The notes beneath the pieces were generated by a model. That model had not been told where the DNA came from. It searched no databases and was given only the letters and a program-made list of their open reading frames with translations. Source: Zhenpiania hominis (lineage in GTDB: Bacteria; Bacillota; Clostridia; Peptostreptococcales; Anaerovoracaceae). From it: a DNA stretch of 64,000 nucleotides. The position numbers and the translations under genes are program-made. The stretch lies in contig NZ_JACRYT010000014.1 of NCBI RefSeq assembly GCF_014333425.1, positions 7,352 through 71,351 on the forward strand, given 5' to 3'. Shown here piece after piece: positions 52,512-60,835 of this stretch (the first letter of the stretch is position 1; each line of letters begins with the position of its first letter).

Positions 52512-54249
52512 TTTTGTTTTTTACGGCTTCCTCTATTCCGGGTTTCTTATCTGCTTGATTCTATCCATTTTCCTGGTAAAAAAACTGTTTTCCCAAAGGC
52601 TTACAATCCGCTTTCATTATTACATATGGCTTGCCCTTCCCGTCAGCGCAATCGCCCTGTTTTTTCCGGATTCAGGGACTTACGGGCAAGCTCACATCGC
52701 CCAGACGGCCAGCTCCGCCGGCAGCGCTTCCGGAAGTCCTCTCTGGGGAAGCGCCGCCGGCACGCTGCAGGATTTCGCGGTAAACAGCCGCAGCGGTTTT
52801 GGAGAAACGCTGTGCATCGTGCTGTCTGCCATCTGGCTGGCAGGAATTCTGATAATGCTAACCCGACTGGGAATCGCGCTGCGCCATACTGCAGGACTCT
52901 GCCGGAGAGCCGCATCCCTGAAAGCAGAACAACAGACTTTCGCGGTCTGTGAGTCCGCGGCGGATCTTTTAAATCTGAGACAGCCTTATCCAGTAGCCAT
53001 TTCCGCGGAAATTCAGAGCCCCGCTACGGTTCGCGTGCTGCGGCCTCAGGTGCTGCTGCCCGTTTCTTGCGTCCACGGGCAGGAGAAGGATCTCCGCTAT
53101 ATCCTGCTCCATGAATTCACGCACTGCAAATATCGCGATCCCCTGTTCAACCTTCTGATGCAGCTATTTCTCTGCCTCAACTGGATGAACCCCGCAGTCT
53201 GGTATGTGGTGCGCCAGATGGAAGCAGACCGTGAAGCCTGCTGTGATCACCTTGTTCTGGAAGCGCTGTGCGGCCGCGAACGAATCGAATACGGACACGT
53301 CCTTCTTTCCTGGGCCGGCCGCGACAAAGCAGTCGCCGCTGTCGGAATGGGCAGCGGCAGGACAATGCTGCACCGACGCATCCTGCGAATCGCTTCTTAT
53401 AAACCCGATTCGTCCCTCCGCCAAAAAGGCAGCGCCCTGCTTCTTTTAGCGGCAATGCTGCTTACCTTTGTGCTGGCGCCATCGGTTCATGGTCTGTCTG
53501 GCAGCCGTTTCCAACCTTCCGAAGACTTAAACATCTCTTATGAAAACTTGGAATCGTATTTTGACGGACAGGAGGGCAGCTTTGTTCTGTATAGCCAGAA
53601 TCAGGACCATTACACCATCTACAACAAATCTGCCAGTACAGCCAGAGTGTCGCCCAACTCCACCTACAAAATTTACAGCGCTCTGGCGGCTTTGGAGGCA
53701 GGAGTCATTGAAAGCTCAAATTCCTCACGCCAGTGGGATGGAACGAAATACGCTTTTCCCCAGTGGAACCGCAGGCAAACACTCCGATCTGCCATGCAAA
53801 ATTCGGTTAACTGGTATTTCCAGGGACTGGATCAGCAAATGGGACAAGACGCGCTTCAGGACTTTTATCATAAAATCGGCTATGGGAATGAAAATTTAAA
53901 CGGCGGGATTTCCAGCTACTGGATGGAATCTTCGCTGAAAATCTCGCCGCTGGAACAGACCATGCTGCTTACGGACTTTTATGAAAATCAGTGGCATTTG
54001 AAAGAAAGCTCTGTAAGCGCCGTGAAAGACGCACTGCTGATTTCCCAAAATAAAGGCGTCCGCCTTTCCGGCAAAACAGGAACCGGTATGAAAGACGGAC
54101 GCGAAATGAGCGGATGGTTTATCGGATACGTAGAGTCTTCCCAAGGGCTTTTCGTTTTTGCCCTCAATCTCCAGGGAGAGTCCGGCGCTTCGGGAAGCCG
54201 CGCCGCCCAGATCGCCCTCCGCATTTTAGAAGACCGTCAGATTCTCTGA
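52504..54249 (+). CDS. BlaR1/MecR1-type beta-lactam sensor (M56 protease plus class D-like sensor domain)
   Basis: A 581-residue signal transducer. Membrane helices surround a cytoplasmic zinc protease with LLHEFTHCKYRD (HEFTH 203-207) and ADREACCDH as third ligand. After a last helix (about 310-328) the external domain resembles class D beta-lactamases: STYK at 386-389, SVN at 434-436 and KTG at 524-526. Acylation of Ser386 by a beta-lactam should trigger the protease to inactivate the BlaI-like repressor. All signalling residues are intact. It faces the MecA-like PBP tail to tail. Confidence 0.93.
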   Translation: MTDFVFYGFLYSGFLICLILSIFLVKKLFSQRLTIRFHYYIWLALPVSAIALFFPDSGTYGQAHIAQTASSAGSASGSPLWGSAAGTLQDFAVNSRSGFGETLCIVLSAIWLAGILIMLTRLGIALRHTAGLCRRAASLKAEQQTFAVCESAADLLNLRQPYPVAISAEIQSPATVRVLRPQVLLPVSCVHGQEKDLRYILLHEFTHCKYRDPLFNLLMQLFLCLNWMNPAVWYVVRQMEADREACCDHLVLEALCGRERIEYGHVLLSWAGRDKAVAAVGMGSGRTMLHRRILRIASYKPDSSLRQKGSALLLLAAMLLTFVLAPSVHGLSGSRFQPSEDLNISYENLESYFDGQEGSFVLYSQNQDHYTIYNKSASTARVSPNSTYKIYSALAALEAGVIESSNSSRQWDGTKYAFPQWNRRQTLRSAMQNSVNWYFQGLDQQMGQDALQDFYHKIGYGNENLNGGISSYWMESSLKISPLEQTMLLTDFYENQWHLKESSVSAVKDALLISQNKGVRLSGKTGTGMKDGREMSGWFIGYVESSQGLFVFALNLQGESGASGSRAAQIALRILEDRQIL

Positions 54250-54255
54250 CAGCCA

Positions 54256-54287
54256 GCCGGCGGCTTTTAATCCGCCGGCATATATTT
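54256..54287 (+). terminator. Terminator of the repressor-sensor operon
   Basis: Perfect 8-bp GC stem GCCGGCGG/CCGCCGGC (54256-54263 with 54272-54279), followed by ATATATTTTTG. It overlaps the stop codon region of the convergent PBP gene. Confidence 0.7.
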
Positions 54288-56327
54288 TTGAAGGATTTTT
54301 TTACTCTTATTCACCACATAGGCGCTGCCGCCCCTGTCCTTCACATCTTCCACCATAGTCACCAGAAGCAGGGAATTCTCTTTGTTTCCTTTTTCATTGT
54401 ATACACAGAACCATCCCAACTCCGTACCGGAAGTATCATCTTGGGAAGTCTTGATCTCCGCGGTTCCTGTTTTTCCTGCCAGGAGGGTGTCGGAAAGCTG
54501 CGCCCCGTGTCCGGTACCGTTTTCGTTTTGAATCACTTCAATCAGATCCGAGCGAATCTGAGATACAGCGCTTTTGCTGAACACATCTTCCAACCAGGTT
54601 TCGGTCTTGCCGCTGGTTTCCAAATACGGCTTTATCATGTCTCCTTCATTAAAAAACGCCGAGTACATACTAGCCAGATGCAGGGGATTCACAAGGATCT
54701 CCCCCTGTCCGTACCCGCTGTCCGCCAGTTGAATTTCTGTGGACATCGGCTTTCCATCATTGGTATACTGAGACGGGTTCATCTCCACCGCAAAGGGAAT
54801 CTCCTGTCCGAATCCCGCTTTCTGAAGAGACTGGGCCAGGGTATCCGCCCCAATCTGCAGAGCCGCCTTGGCGAAATAAATATTGTCCGAATAAATCAGA
54901 GCGTTTTTCAGGTTGGCTGCTCCGCTGTATTCATGAAGGGTTGTCACACTATATCCGCCCCAGCTGCTGTCTTTCTGCCAGCTGAGACCGCTGTGCCCCA
55001 TATCCTGATCGGCCTCCAGCTTTCCCGAAGTGATACCGACAGCTCCTACAATGGGCTTCAAAGAAGATCCCGGACACCATGTTTGTTTAAAGCGGTTATA
55101 CATGGGACTGTCTTTATCATTATTCAGTTCCTTCCAGCGGTTTTCCGACATACCCACTACAAAGTCATTGCTGTCATAGGAAGGCGTGCTGACTAGCGCC
55201 AGGACCTCGCCGGTCTTTGGATTCATGGCTACGGTACAGCTTTTGTCCTCTTTATAGGTATCATACAGGGCGCTCTGAAGCTGAGCGTTGATTGTAAGAT
55301 GAATATCCTCTCCATCCTTCTGCTTCGTCTCCGCCAGCACCGCTTTTTCGTTTCCGTCTTCATTGTAAATCACAATTTTTTCGCCGTCGATACCGTGCAG
55401 CCGCTGCTCATACAGCTTTTCCAGGCCGCTCTTTCCGATGACACTGTATTCATCGTATCCCTTGTCTTTTCGTGATTCCAGCTCTTCAGCGCTGATTCCC
55501 TGTACATATCCCACCAGGTGCGCTGTATCTTCAGCCAAAGGGTAAACCCGGCTTTCTTCATCGCCGATGATCACTCCCGGAATCTCCAGCAGCTGTTTCT
55601 GCACTTCCGCGTTTTCCAGATCCACGGTACTGGAAGAATTTTCATTGACCTTTTTCAGCTTTTTAATAGGTACCAGCAGATCATCCTTAACCCATTCCGC
55701 GTCCAGCTTATTCTCAATATCGGAAACCGACATATCCAGAAGCTCCGCCATTCTTTTCAGATCCGCGGAAGGCTCTTCGCTCATTTTTCCGGGAATCAAA
55801 CCGACAGAAGCCACAGCTCCCTTTCCTGCCAAAAGCTTTCCGTTCCGATCGTAGATATTTCCCCTTTCCGCTTCTAAAGTTACGACTTTTACGGTATCCT
55901 CGCTGCCAAGCTGGGGAAAAATCAGTCCATCGGTCCAGGCAATCCGGTATCTCCCGTCTTCTTTATGTATATTCATTTCATTTGGAAAACGGATTTCCCC
56001 TGCCGAAGAATCCAGGATCGTCCGATAAGAAACGGCCCCTTCTTTTTCCTTAAAAACCCGGATCGTAATATTCTTCGCTCCGATGCCTTCATATATATTT
56101 TGATTGCGGGTGACAAATTCCTTTTTACTCACCTGGTTTCTGCTTTCCTCGTCCAACATTTCGTACATGGAATCATACTCCTGCCGCTCAATACAGGCCA
56201 TATACTGTTTCAAAACCGCTTCCGGCGATTTGAGGATCGCAAACCTGTAAATCAGCAGAGCCGCGGCGATCAGGATCAACACCCCCGCCACAATAACCAA
56301 AATCTTATGTTTTTTCAAAAGCTCCAT
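54267..56327 (-). CDS. MecA-like class B penicillin-binding protein with NTF2-like N-terminal domain
   Basis: A 686-residue transpeptidase. It has a membrane anchor (about 8-29), an NTF2-like MecA_N domain (about 32-140: EAVLKQYMACIERQEYDSMY), a dimerisation domain from LEAERGNIYDRNG (151), and the transpeptidase domain with SSLK 421-424, SDN 490-492 and KTG 619-621. This architecture is shared by PBP2a of resistant staphylococci and by low-affinity PBP5/PBP3-type proteins. Two operators of the BlaI/MecI type lie on its promoter, so beta-lactams probably induce it through the convergent sensor. Low affinity itself cannot be read from sequence. Confidence 0.92.
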   Translation of the reverse strand: MELLKKHKILVIVAGVLILIAAALLIYRFAILKSPEAVLKQYMACIERQEYDSMYEMLDEESRNQVSKKEFVTRNQNIYEGIGAKNITIRVFKEKEGAVSYRTILDSSAGEIRFPNEMNIHKEDGRYRIAWTDGLIFPQLGSEDTVKVVTLEAERGNIYDRNGKLLAGKGAVASVGLIPGKMSEEPSADLKRMAELLDMSVSDIENKLDAEWVKDDLLVPIKKLKKVNENSSSTVDLENAEVQKQLLEIPGVIIGDEESRVYPLAEDTAHLVGYVQGISAEELESRKDKGYDEYSVIGKSGLEKLYEQRLHGIDGEKIVIYNEDGNEKAVLAETKQKDGEDIHLTINAQLQSALYDTYKEDKSCTVAMNPKTGEVLALVSTPSYDSNDFVVGMSENRWKELNNDKDSPMYNRFKQTWCPGSSLKPIVGAVGITSGKLEADQDMGHSGLSWQKDSSWGGYSVTTLHEYSGAANLKNALIYSDNIYFAKAALQIGADTLAQSLQKAGFGQEIPFAVEMNPSQYTNDGKPMSTEIQLADSGYGQGEILVNPLHLASMYSAFFNEGDMIKPYLETSGKTETWLEDVFSKSAVSQIRSDLIEVIQNENGTGHGAQLSDTLLAGKTGTAEIKTSQDDTSGTELGWFCVYNEKGNKENSLLLVTMVEDVKDRGGSAYVVNKSKKILQKYMPAD

Positions 56328-56347
56328 CTCTATCTTCCTCCATTACA

Positions 56348-56398
56348 CTTACATTTGTAATCTTTTTAAATCTTACACCTGTAAGCGATAAAAGTCAA
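56348..56398 (-). promoter_or_regulatory. PBP promoter with two MecI/BlaI-type operators
   Basis: On the minus strand TTGACT (56393-56398), 17-bp spacer and TAAGAT (56370-56375). CTTACACCTGTAAG (56372-56385) lies in the spacer and CTTACATTTGTAAT (56348-56361) just downstream. Both fit TTACA-N2-TGTAA, matching the site at 52061. Confidence 0.87.
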
Positions 56399-56411
56399 TC
56401 TTTTAAAAAGA

Positions 56412-56455
56412 AAAAGAGACATACCGCGATTTTTATTGACGCAATATGTCCCCTT
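56412..56455 (-). terminator. Intrinsic terminator after the nitroreductase gene
   Basis: Interrupted stem GACATA..GCG/CGC..TATGTC (56418-56428 with 56440-56450), followed on the minus strand by CTCTTTTTCTTTTT. It separates the nitroreductase from the PBP promoter. Confidence 0.75.
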
Positions 56456-56472
56456 TCCTTTTTATTTTCGTT

Positions 56473-57018
56473 CTAGTCCAGATAAGTCACTAAATCTTCC
56501 ACACTTTTGCGTCTCGGCGCTTTGGGCTCTTCATCCGGATACCCCATAGCAATCAGCGCCGCCACTTTTTGACCTTCCGGAACCGGGATAACCTCGCTTA
56601 CTTTCGATTCATCAAAAATTCCCATAATAACGGTGCCTACCCCTTTGTCATGGGCGGCCAGACAGAAAGTCTGCGTCGCGATTCCCGTATCGAACACACC
56701 CCAGTCCGCGCCCTTCGGCGTTGTCGCGGATCCGTCTTTTTCCATTCCCGACCGTCCCTCGATCATCGTTACAATCACCAGCGCCGGAGCTTTGCGGATC
56801 GTATCGATGTTATATTCAAATCCCAGAACGCAGCCATCGGCAATCTGGTTCATCTTGTCCCGATCTTCGGTTACGATATATCTTGTCACCTGTGTATTTT
56901 TCCAGGATGGCGCGTAAGCAGCCGCCCCTATGATTTCGTTAATAACCTCATGAGGAACTTTTCTATCCTGAAACTTACGGATACTTCTTCTCTCTTTTAT
57001 ACACTGAATTGTTTCCAT
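56473..57018 (-). CDS. Nitroreductase-family flavoprotein
   Basis: A 181-residue FMN enzyme from the ATG at 57018 (GGAGG site). The signature CIKERRSIRKFQDRKVPHE near the N-terminus and APSWKNTQVTRYIV bind FMN. The C-terminal VAALIAMGYPDEEP is the usual closing motif. It probably reduces nitro or quinone compounds with NAD(P)H; the physiological substrate is unknown. It lies 118 bases after the DUF445 gene. Confidence 0.9.
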   Translation of the reverse strand: METIQCIKERRSIRKFQDRKVPHEVINEIIGAAAYAPSWKNTQVTRYIVTEDRDKMNQIADGCVLGFEYNIDTIRKAPALVIVTMIEGRSGMEKDGSATTPKGADWGVFDTGIATQTFCLAAHDKGVGTVIMGIFDESKVSEVIPVPEGQKVAALIAMGYPDEEPKAPRRKSVEDLVTYLD

Positions 57019-57135
57019 TATGAATCCTCCATTCTCAGACAATGCAGCCTGAATTGCTCTTATAAACTGATTCTACCACCTTGAATTCAGGAATACAAGG
57101 AAGAAATTCCACACCTGCCGCGGAGCTACGTTTGG

Positions 57136-58044
57136 CTACAGCATATCTACCAGCAAATTCAACAATCCGATTACAAAGCCGATCAGCGCGCCCAGATTTA
57201 CAATCGCGTTCAGTTCTTTTTTCATTACAGAAAAAATCAATGCTTCCAACGCAACTACATCCATTTCTTTAATTTTTGTTTCCGCAATACCGGCTACATC
57301 AATGGATTCCGTGATCATGCCTACTGAGTCTTCCACGCAGGTATCATAAAGCACATCAACGATTTTATCTACCTCATCTTTTTTCAAAGGAATACGGGAA
57401 GTCAGACTTCCCAGAGACCCAGCTTCCATCCTGGCAATTTCTCCAGCTACAATCGGTCGGATTTTTGCCGCGCCGTTTTCTTCGATATAGTTCTCGATTT
57501 CTTCACCGATAGGAGCCGCAATGGACTGAATCATCTGCTCATTGAGCATCATCGAAAGCATCGTTCCTTTCACTTTTTCCCGAATCAATTCAGTCCCTTC
57601 CCGAACGACAATCTCACTGATATCCATTTGCCTTAGCGCGCCCACAGCCTTTTCTGTAATCAGATCTTCCAGCCGTTCCCGCAAGGGTTCGTAGCGCTCC
57701 TCCGGAATATAGGACGTAATCGTCTGCCCCACAGAAACAGAGCTTTCTTTGGATTCTTCAAAACGTCTCCAGAGATCTTCTGTAATTGCGCCTTTTATGG
57801 ATTCCGAAGGGATGGCCTGCGCTAAATCCTTTTTCGTCAAAAGCACATCTCCAATAGCGCTTCCCACAGCTGCCGCCAGTTCGTTTTTTCGCTTTGGAAT
57901 CATTCCCGGCGTAAAGGGCAGTCTGTGCCCGAACAAGAAAACCGGTCGATGTGGTCTGAAGAGCATCTTCACTGCAATATAATTAGTCAGATAACCGATC
58001 AGCGCCCCGATCAGAGGCCCCGCAATCAGCTTGAGTACAAACAT
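57136..58044 (-). CDS. DUF445 family membrane protein
   Basis: A 302-residue protein with membrane helices at both ends: LKLIAGPLIGALIGYLTNYIA at the start and IVNLGALIGFVIGLLNLLVDM at the end. Between them, RPHRPVFLFGHRLPFTPGMIPKRK and long helices follow the DUF445 pattern (B. subtilis YheB-like). The function is unknown. It begins 25 bases after dgt and is probably co-transcribed with it. Confidence 0.88.
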   Translation of the reverse strand: MFVLKLIAGPLIGALIGYLTNYIAVKMLFRPHRPVFLFGHRLPFTPGMIPKRKNELAAAVGSAIGDVLLTKKDLAQAIPSESIKGAITEDLWRRFEESKESSVSVGQTITSYIPEERYEPLRERLEDLITEKAVGALRQMDISEIVVREGTELIREKVKGTMLSMMLNEQMIQSIAAPIGEEIENYIEENGAAKIRPIVAGEIARMEAGSLGSLTSRIPLKKDEVDKIVDVLYDTCVEDSVGMITESIDVAGIAETKIKEMDVVALEALIFSVMKKELNAIVNLGALIGFVIGLLNLLVDML

Positions 58045-58069
58045 GTCAACAATTCCTGCCTTTCCTTAT

Positions 58070-59485
58070 CTAATGAATTCCATTTAACTCCTGATACAAC
58101 GATTTCGCAAAGCTGTCTGTCATCCCGCAGATAAAATCGGTTACCAGCAAAAGGCGCAGATACAGCTTTTCCGTTGAATCCCGGTCCTTTGCGTAAATGT
58201 GATAGATTCCTTTATAGTTATCGGAGATCAGCGCCATCAGTTTTTCCTGTACCGCGCTCTGCCCATGTCCCGTATCGTAGTATATCGCGGCATCCACAAA
58301 GCGATCCAGCAGAAAACGAAAGATCGTTTCCGCCGCAATCTCCAGCTTTAAAATCGGTTCCCTACAGAACACATATTGGAACGCGATTTCCCCCAGCGCC
58401 TCCATAACCGGCTGCGCGTAAGTGCCCGCAAACAGATCCGATTTACAAGTACCCGCCATAATAGACTCATAGTTCCGGGTAAATCCGTAAGTCGCCGCGG
58501 CGATCAGCTTTCCCTGCAGAAAAATAATCCAGTTCTGAATCGCGTTCAGTTCCGGCGAGGAAAGGTTTCTTTGCAGCGCCTTCTGATATCTCCGCTCCAG
58601 ATTATCCACAATACGGTCATATTCACTGACATCCGCGGAAGCTTTCGGCCTGCGGCTTTTCATCTCACGGACCAGCTGTTCATAAGAAATGCAGCCTTTT
58701 TTGCATGCGTCTTCAATATCCGCAGTCTTATAAGCAATATCGTCCGCCGCTTCCAGAATAAAGGTCAGCGGGTGGCGGCAGCCTTCCGTTCCCAAAGTAT
58801 TCTGCAGGTCCTTAAAAATCTCCCGCTCCGCGTAATAGTAACCCATCTTTTTGTCTTTGATATTCCCGCTATTTTTATTAATTTCCAGAGAAGAAACCGG
58901 ATATTTGATAATCGTGCCCAAGAGAGCCTTCGTCAGATTCATACCATGTTCGTCCACTAAAAAATGAAGCTTCGTCACCAGTCGAAGGGCCTGGGTATTT
59001 CCCTCAAAATGATAAAAATCTTCCCGCATCTGCGGACTTAGGATTTTCTCAATCGGCGCTCCTTCAAATTCCAGACGCGGAAGGTTTTCCCGGAACCACT
59101 GGCGGATCGCGGTCTCGCCGAAATGCCCGAAAGGCGGATTTCCAATATCATGGAGCAGACCGGCACATTGCAGAATGTCGCATATATACGCCTTGTATTC
59201 CGGCAGAAAGGAATCATCCCGCACGGTCCGCAAAATCTTTTCCGATATGTTCTGCCCCAGAGATTTCCCAAAAGACGAGACCTCCAGAGAATGAGTCAGC
59301 CTTGTACGAATAAAATCACTTTTATCCAAAGGAAAGACCTGGGTTTTGTCCTGCAGACGTCTGAAAGACGCGCTGTTAATAATTCGATGATAGTCTTTTT
59401 CAAATTCCGTTCTCAAGTCACCCGAACCGGCCGAAGCCCGTATGCCGCGAAACCGCTGAGAGCAGAGAAGCTTGTTCCATTCCAT
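58070..59485 (-). CDS. dgt: Deoxyguanosinetriphosphate triphosphohydrolase (HD domain)
   Basis: Hydrolyses dGTP, or dNTPs more broadly, to the nucleoside and triphosphate. The 471-residue protein has the HD metal ligands in RLTHSLEVS (His), AGLLHDIGNPPFGHFGE (His-Asp) and ILEAADDIAYKTADIEDA (Asp). FRRLQDKTQVFPL near residue 42 belongs to the nucleotide site. The ATG follows AAAAGGAGGGGG, and a strong promoter TGGACA-N17-TATAAT lies upstream. Confidence 0.94.
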   Translation of the reverse strand: MEWNKLLCSQRFRGIRASAGSGDLRTEFEKDYHRIINSASFRRLQDKTQVFPLDKSDFIRTRLTHSLEVSSFGKSLGQNISEKILRTVRDDSFLPEYKAYICDILQCAGLLHDIGNPPFGHFGETAIRQWFRENLPRLEFEGAPIEKILSPQMREDFYHFEGNTQALRLVTKLHFLVDEHGMNLTKALLGTIIKYPVSSLEINKNSGNIKDKKMGYYYAEREIFKDLQNTLGTEGCRHPLTFILEAADDIAYKTADIEDACKKGCISYEQLVREMKSRRPKASADVSEYDRIVDNLERRYQKALQRNLSSPELNAIQNWIIFLQGKLIAAATYGFTRNYESIMAGTCKSDLFAGTYAQPVMEALGEIAFQYVFCREPILKLEIAAETIFRFLLDRFVDAAIYYDTGHGQSAVQEKLMALISDNYKGIYHIYAKDRDSTEKLYLRLLLVTDFICGMTDSFAKSLYQELNGIH

Positions 59486-59511
59486 CTTTCGCCCCCTCCT
59501 TTTGACGGTAT

Positions 59512-59540
59512 ATTATACTACAGGCCGGCGCGCTTGTCCA
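59512..59540 (-). promoter_or_regulatory. dgt promoter
   Basis: On the minus strand TGGACA (59535-59540), 17-bp spacer and TATAAT (59512-59517), a near-consensus sigma-A promoter. Confidence 0.75.
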
Positions 59541-59618
59541 ATTTTGCCGAAAAAAACACAACATTTATACGCGGAGTAAAATCTCCCTTTTTTTAATTCA
59601 TTTTTAATGTTTCACATC

Positions 59619-59624
59619 TATAAT
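59619..59624 (+). promoter_or_regulatory. -10 box of the zinc-ribbon/kinase operon
   Basis: TATAAT 46 bases before the ATG at 59670. The -35 region is AT-rich without a good match. Confidence 0.5.
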
Positions 59625-59669
59625 AAATAAAAGCTGTAATTTGACGCACTCAAAGGAGATGATGTATAA

Positions 59670-60104
59670 ATGAGTATGTTTTCAAGATCGAGCGGCAGAC
59701 GGCCGTATCGTAACCCATATCAAGGCAGCCGTCACTATCAGAGAAAAGGTCTGTTTGGTGAACTTCTGGGAAGCTTCATGGGCTCCTTCAGCAGTCGTTC
59801 CGGACGTTATTATCAGCAAGGAGGCTATCCTCCGGGGAACTATCCCCAGGGCAATTATCCGCCTCAGAACGGCTATCCACAAAGCAGCGGCTACCCACAG
59901 CAGCCCCCGCAGAATTCAGGTACCGGGATTTCTCCTGTCGGCAGCGCCTTCTGCCCCAGTTGCGGCGCCAAGGTGCCCGCAGGCTCCAAATTCTGTCTGG
60001 AGTGCGGCGCGAAAATGGCAGATGCCAATACATGCCCAAGTTGCGGCCAGCAACTGCCGCCGGGGGCAAAATTCTGTCCCGGTTGCGGAACACCAAGGAA
60101 ATAA
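59670..60104 (+). CDS. Double zinc-ribbon protein with Pro/Tyr/Gly-rich linker
   Basis: A 144-residue protein. The basic N-terminus (SRSSGRRPYRNPYQGSRHY) is followed by a repetitive low-complexity section with GGYPPGNYPQGNYP-like repeats (about 48-85). Two zinc ribbons follow: FCPSCGAKVPAGSKFCLECG and TCPSCGQQLPPGAKFCPGCG (CX2C-X10-CX2C each). Such proteins often bind partners or regulate adjacent kinases. The SD AAAGGAG is strong. The stop is 2 bases before the kinase ATG. Confidence 0.8.
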   Translation: MSMFSRSSGRRPYRNPYQGSRHYQRKGLFGELLGSFMGSFSSRSGRYYQQGGYPPGNYPQGNYPPQNGYPQSSGYPQQPPQNSGTGISPVGSAFCPSCGAKVPAGSKFCLECGAKMADANTCPSCGQQLPPGAKFCPGCGTPRK

Positions 60105-60106
60105 CG

Positions 60107-60835
60107 ATGCTTTTATTTGGAAAGCGCTATATCGGACGGAGTTATAATGGATATCACATCTGCCGTCTTATGGGGCAAGGCCGTTACGGAGCCTGCTTTG
60201 AAGCGGTCGCGCCTGACGGCCGGGAGGTGGTCCTCAAACGGTTTCACAACCGCATGAAAAAAAAGAACCGGGGAAAAAACCATTTTGAACCGGTCATTTT
60301 GTCCACACTTTCTCATCCGTCCGTACCTTCCCTGCTTGGTATTATCAACGCGGGGAAGGATTACTTTTTTGTGCTTGAAAAAATGCCGGGAGATTCGATC
60401 GAAACAATGATCTTTTCCAAGCGCCACAAATTTTCACAGACAGAGATTTATCGAATTGGTCTTGAACTGATCGATATTATCTCTTATTTGCATGCAAACA
60501 ATGTGGTACATCGGGATATCCGTCCCTCCAATGTACTCTGGGACGGCAGCCGGGTTTCCCTGCTTGATTTCGGACTCGCCCGTTTTTTGGATGAAGGCAG
60601 ATATCATCCTTCGTCTGATTTTTCCTATCTCGCGGATTTCCTGCTATACCTTTGCTACTCCTCTTATTCCGGAAAAAAAGCGCGAAAAAAATCCTGGTGC
60701 GAAGAGTTGGATCTCCGCCCAGGACAAACCATCTTTTTGAAACGGCTCTTTGGAACAGAGCCTCCTTATGAGACAATTTCTCAAATTCGCCGGGACTTTC
60801 AAGAGTTTTTCGTGCCTTCCGATTCTCCGGACTGA
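60107..60835 (+). CDS. Short eukaryotic-type Ser/Thr protein kinase
   Basis: A 242-residue kinase domain with no membrane segment or sensor. The glycine loop is LMGQGRYGACFEAV, the ATP lysine is Lys44 (VVLKRF), the catalytic loop is HRDIRPSN (135-142) and the metal motif is LLDFGLARF (DFG 154-156). Arg139 replaces the lysine of the canonical HRDxKPxN, which may slow phosphotransfer. The C-lobe is somewhat short. The ATG at 60107, next to the stop of the zinc-ribbon gene and behind AAGGA, was preferred to longer in-frame starts that overlap that gene. Its last 37 bases overlap the 3' end of the convergent permease gene. Confidence 0.82.
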   Translation: MLLFGKRYIGRSYNGYHICRLMGQGRYGACFEAVAPDGREVVLKRFHNRMKKKNRGKNHFEPVILSTLSHPSVPSLLGIINAGKDYFFVLEKMPGDSIETMIFSKRHKFSQTEIYRIGLELIDIISYLHANNVVHRDIRPSNVLWDGSRVSLLDFGLARFLDEGRYHPSSDFSYLADFLLYLCYSSYSGKKARKKSWCEELDLRPGQTIFLKRLFGTEPPYETISQIRRDFQEFFVPSDSPD

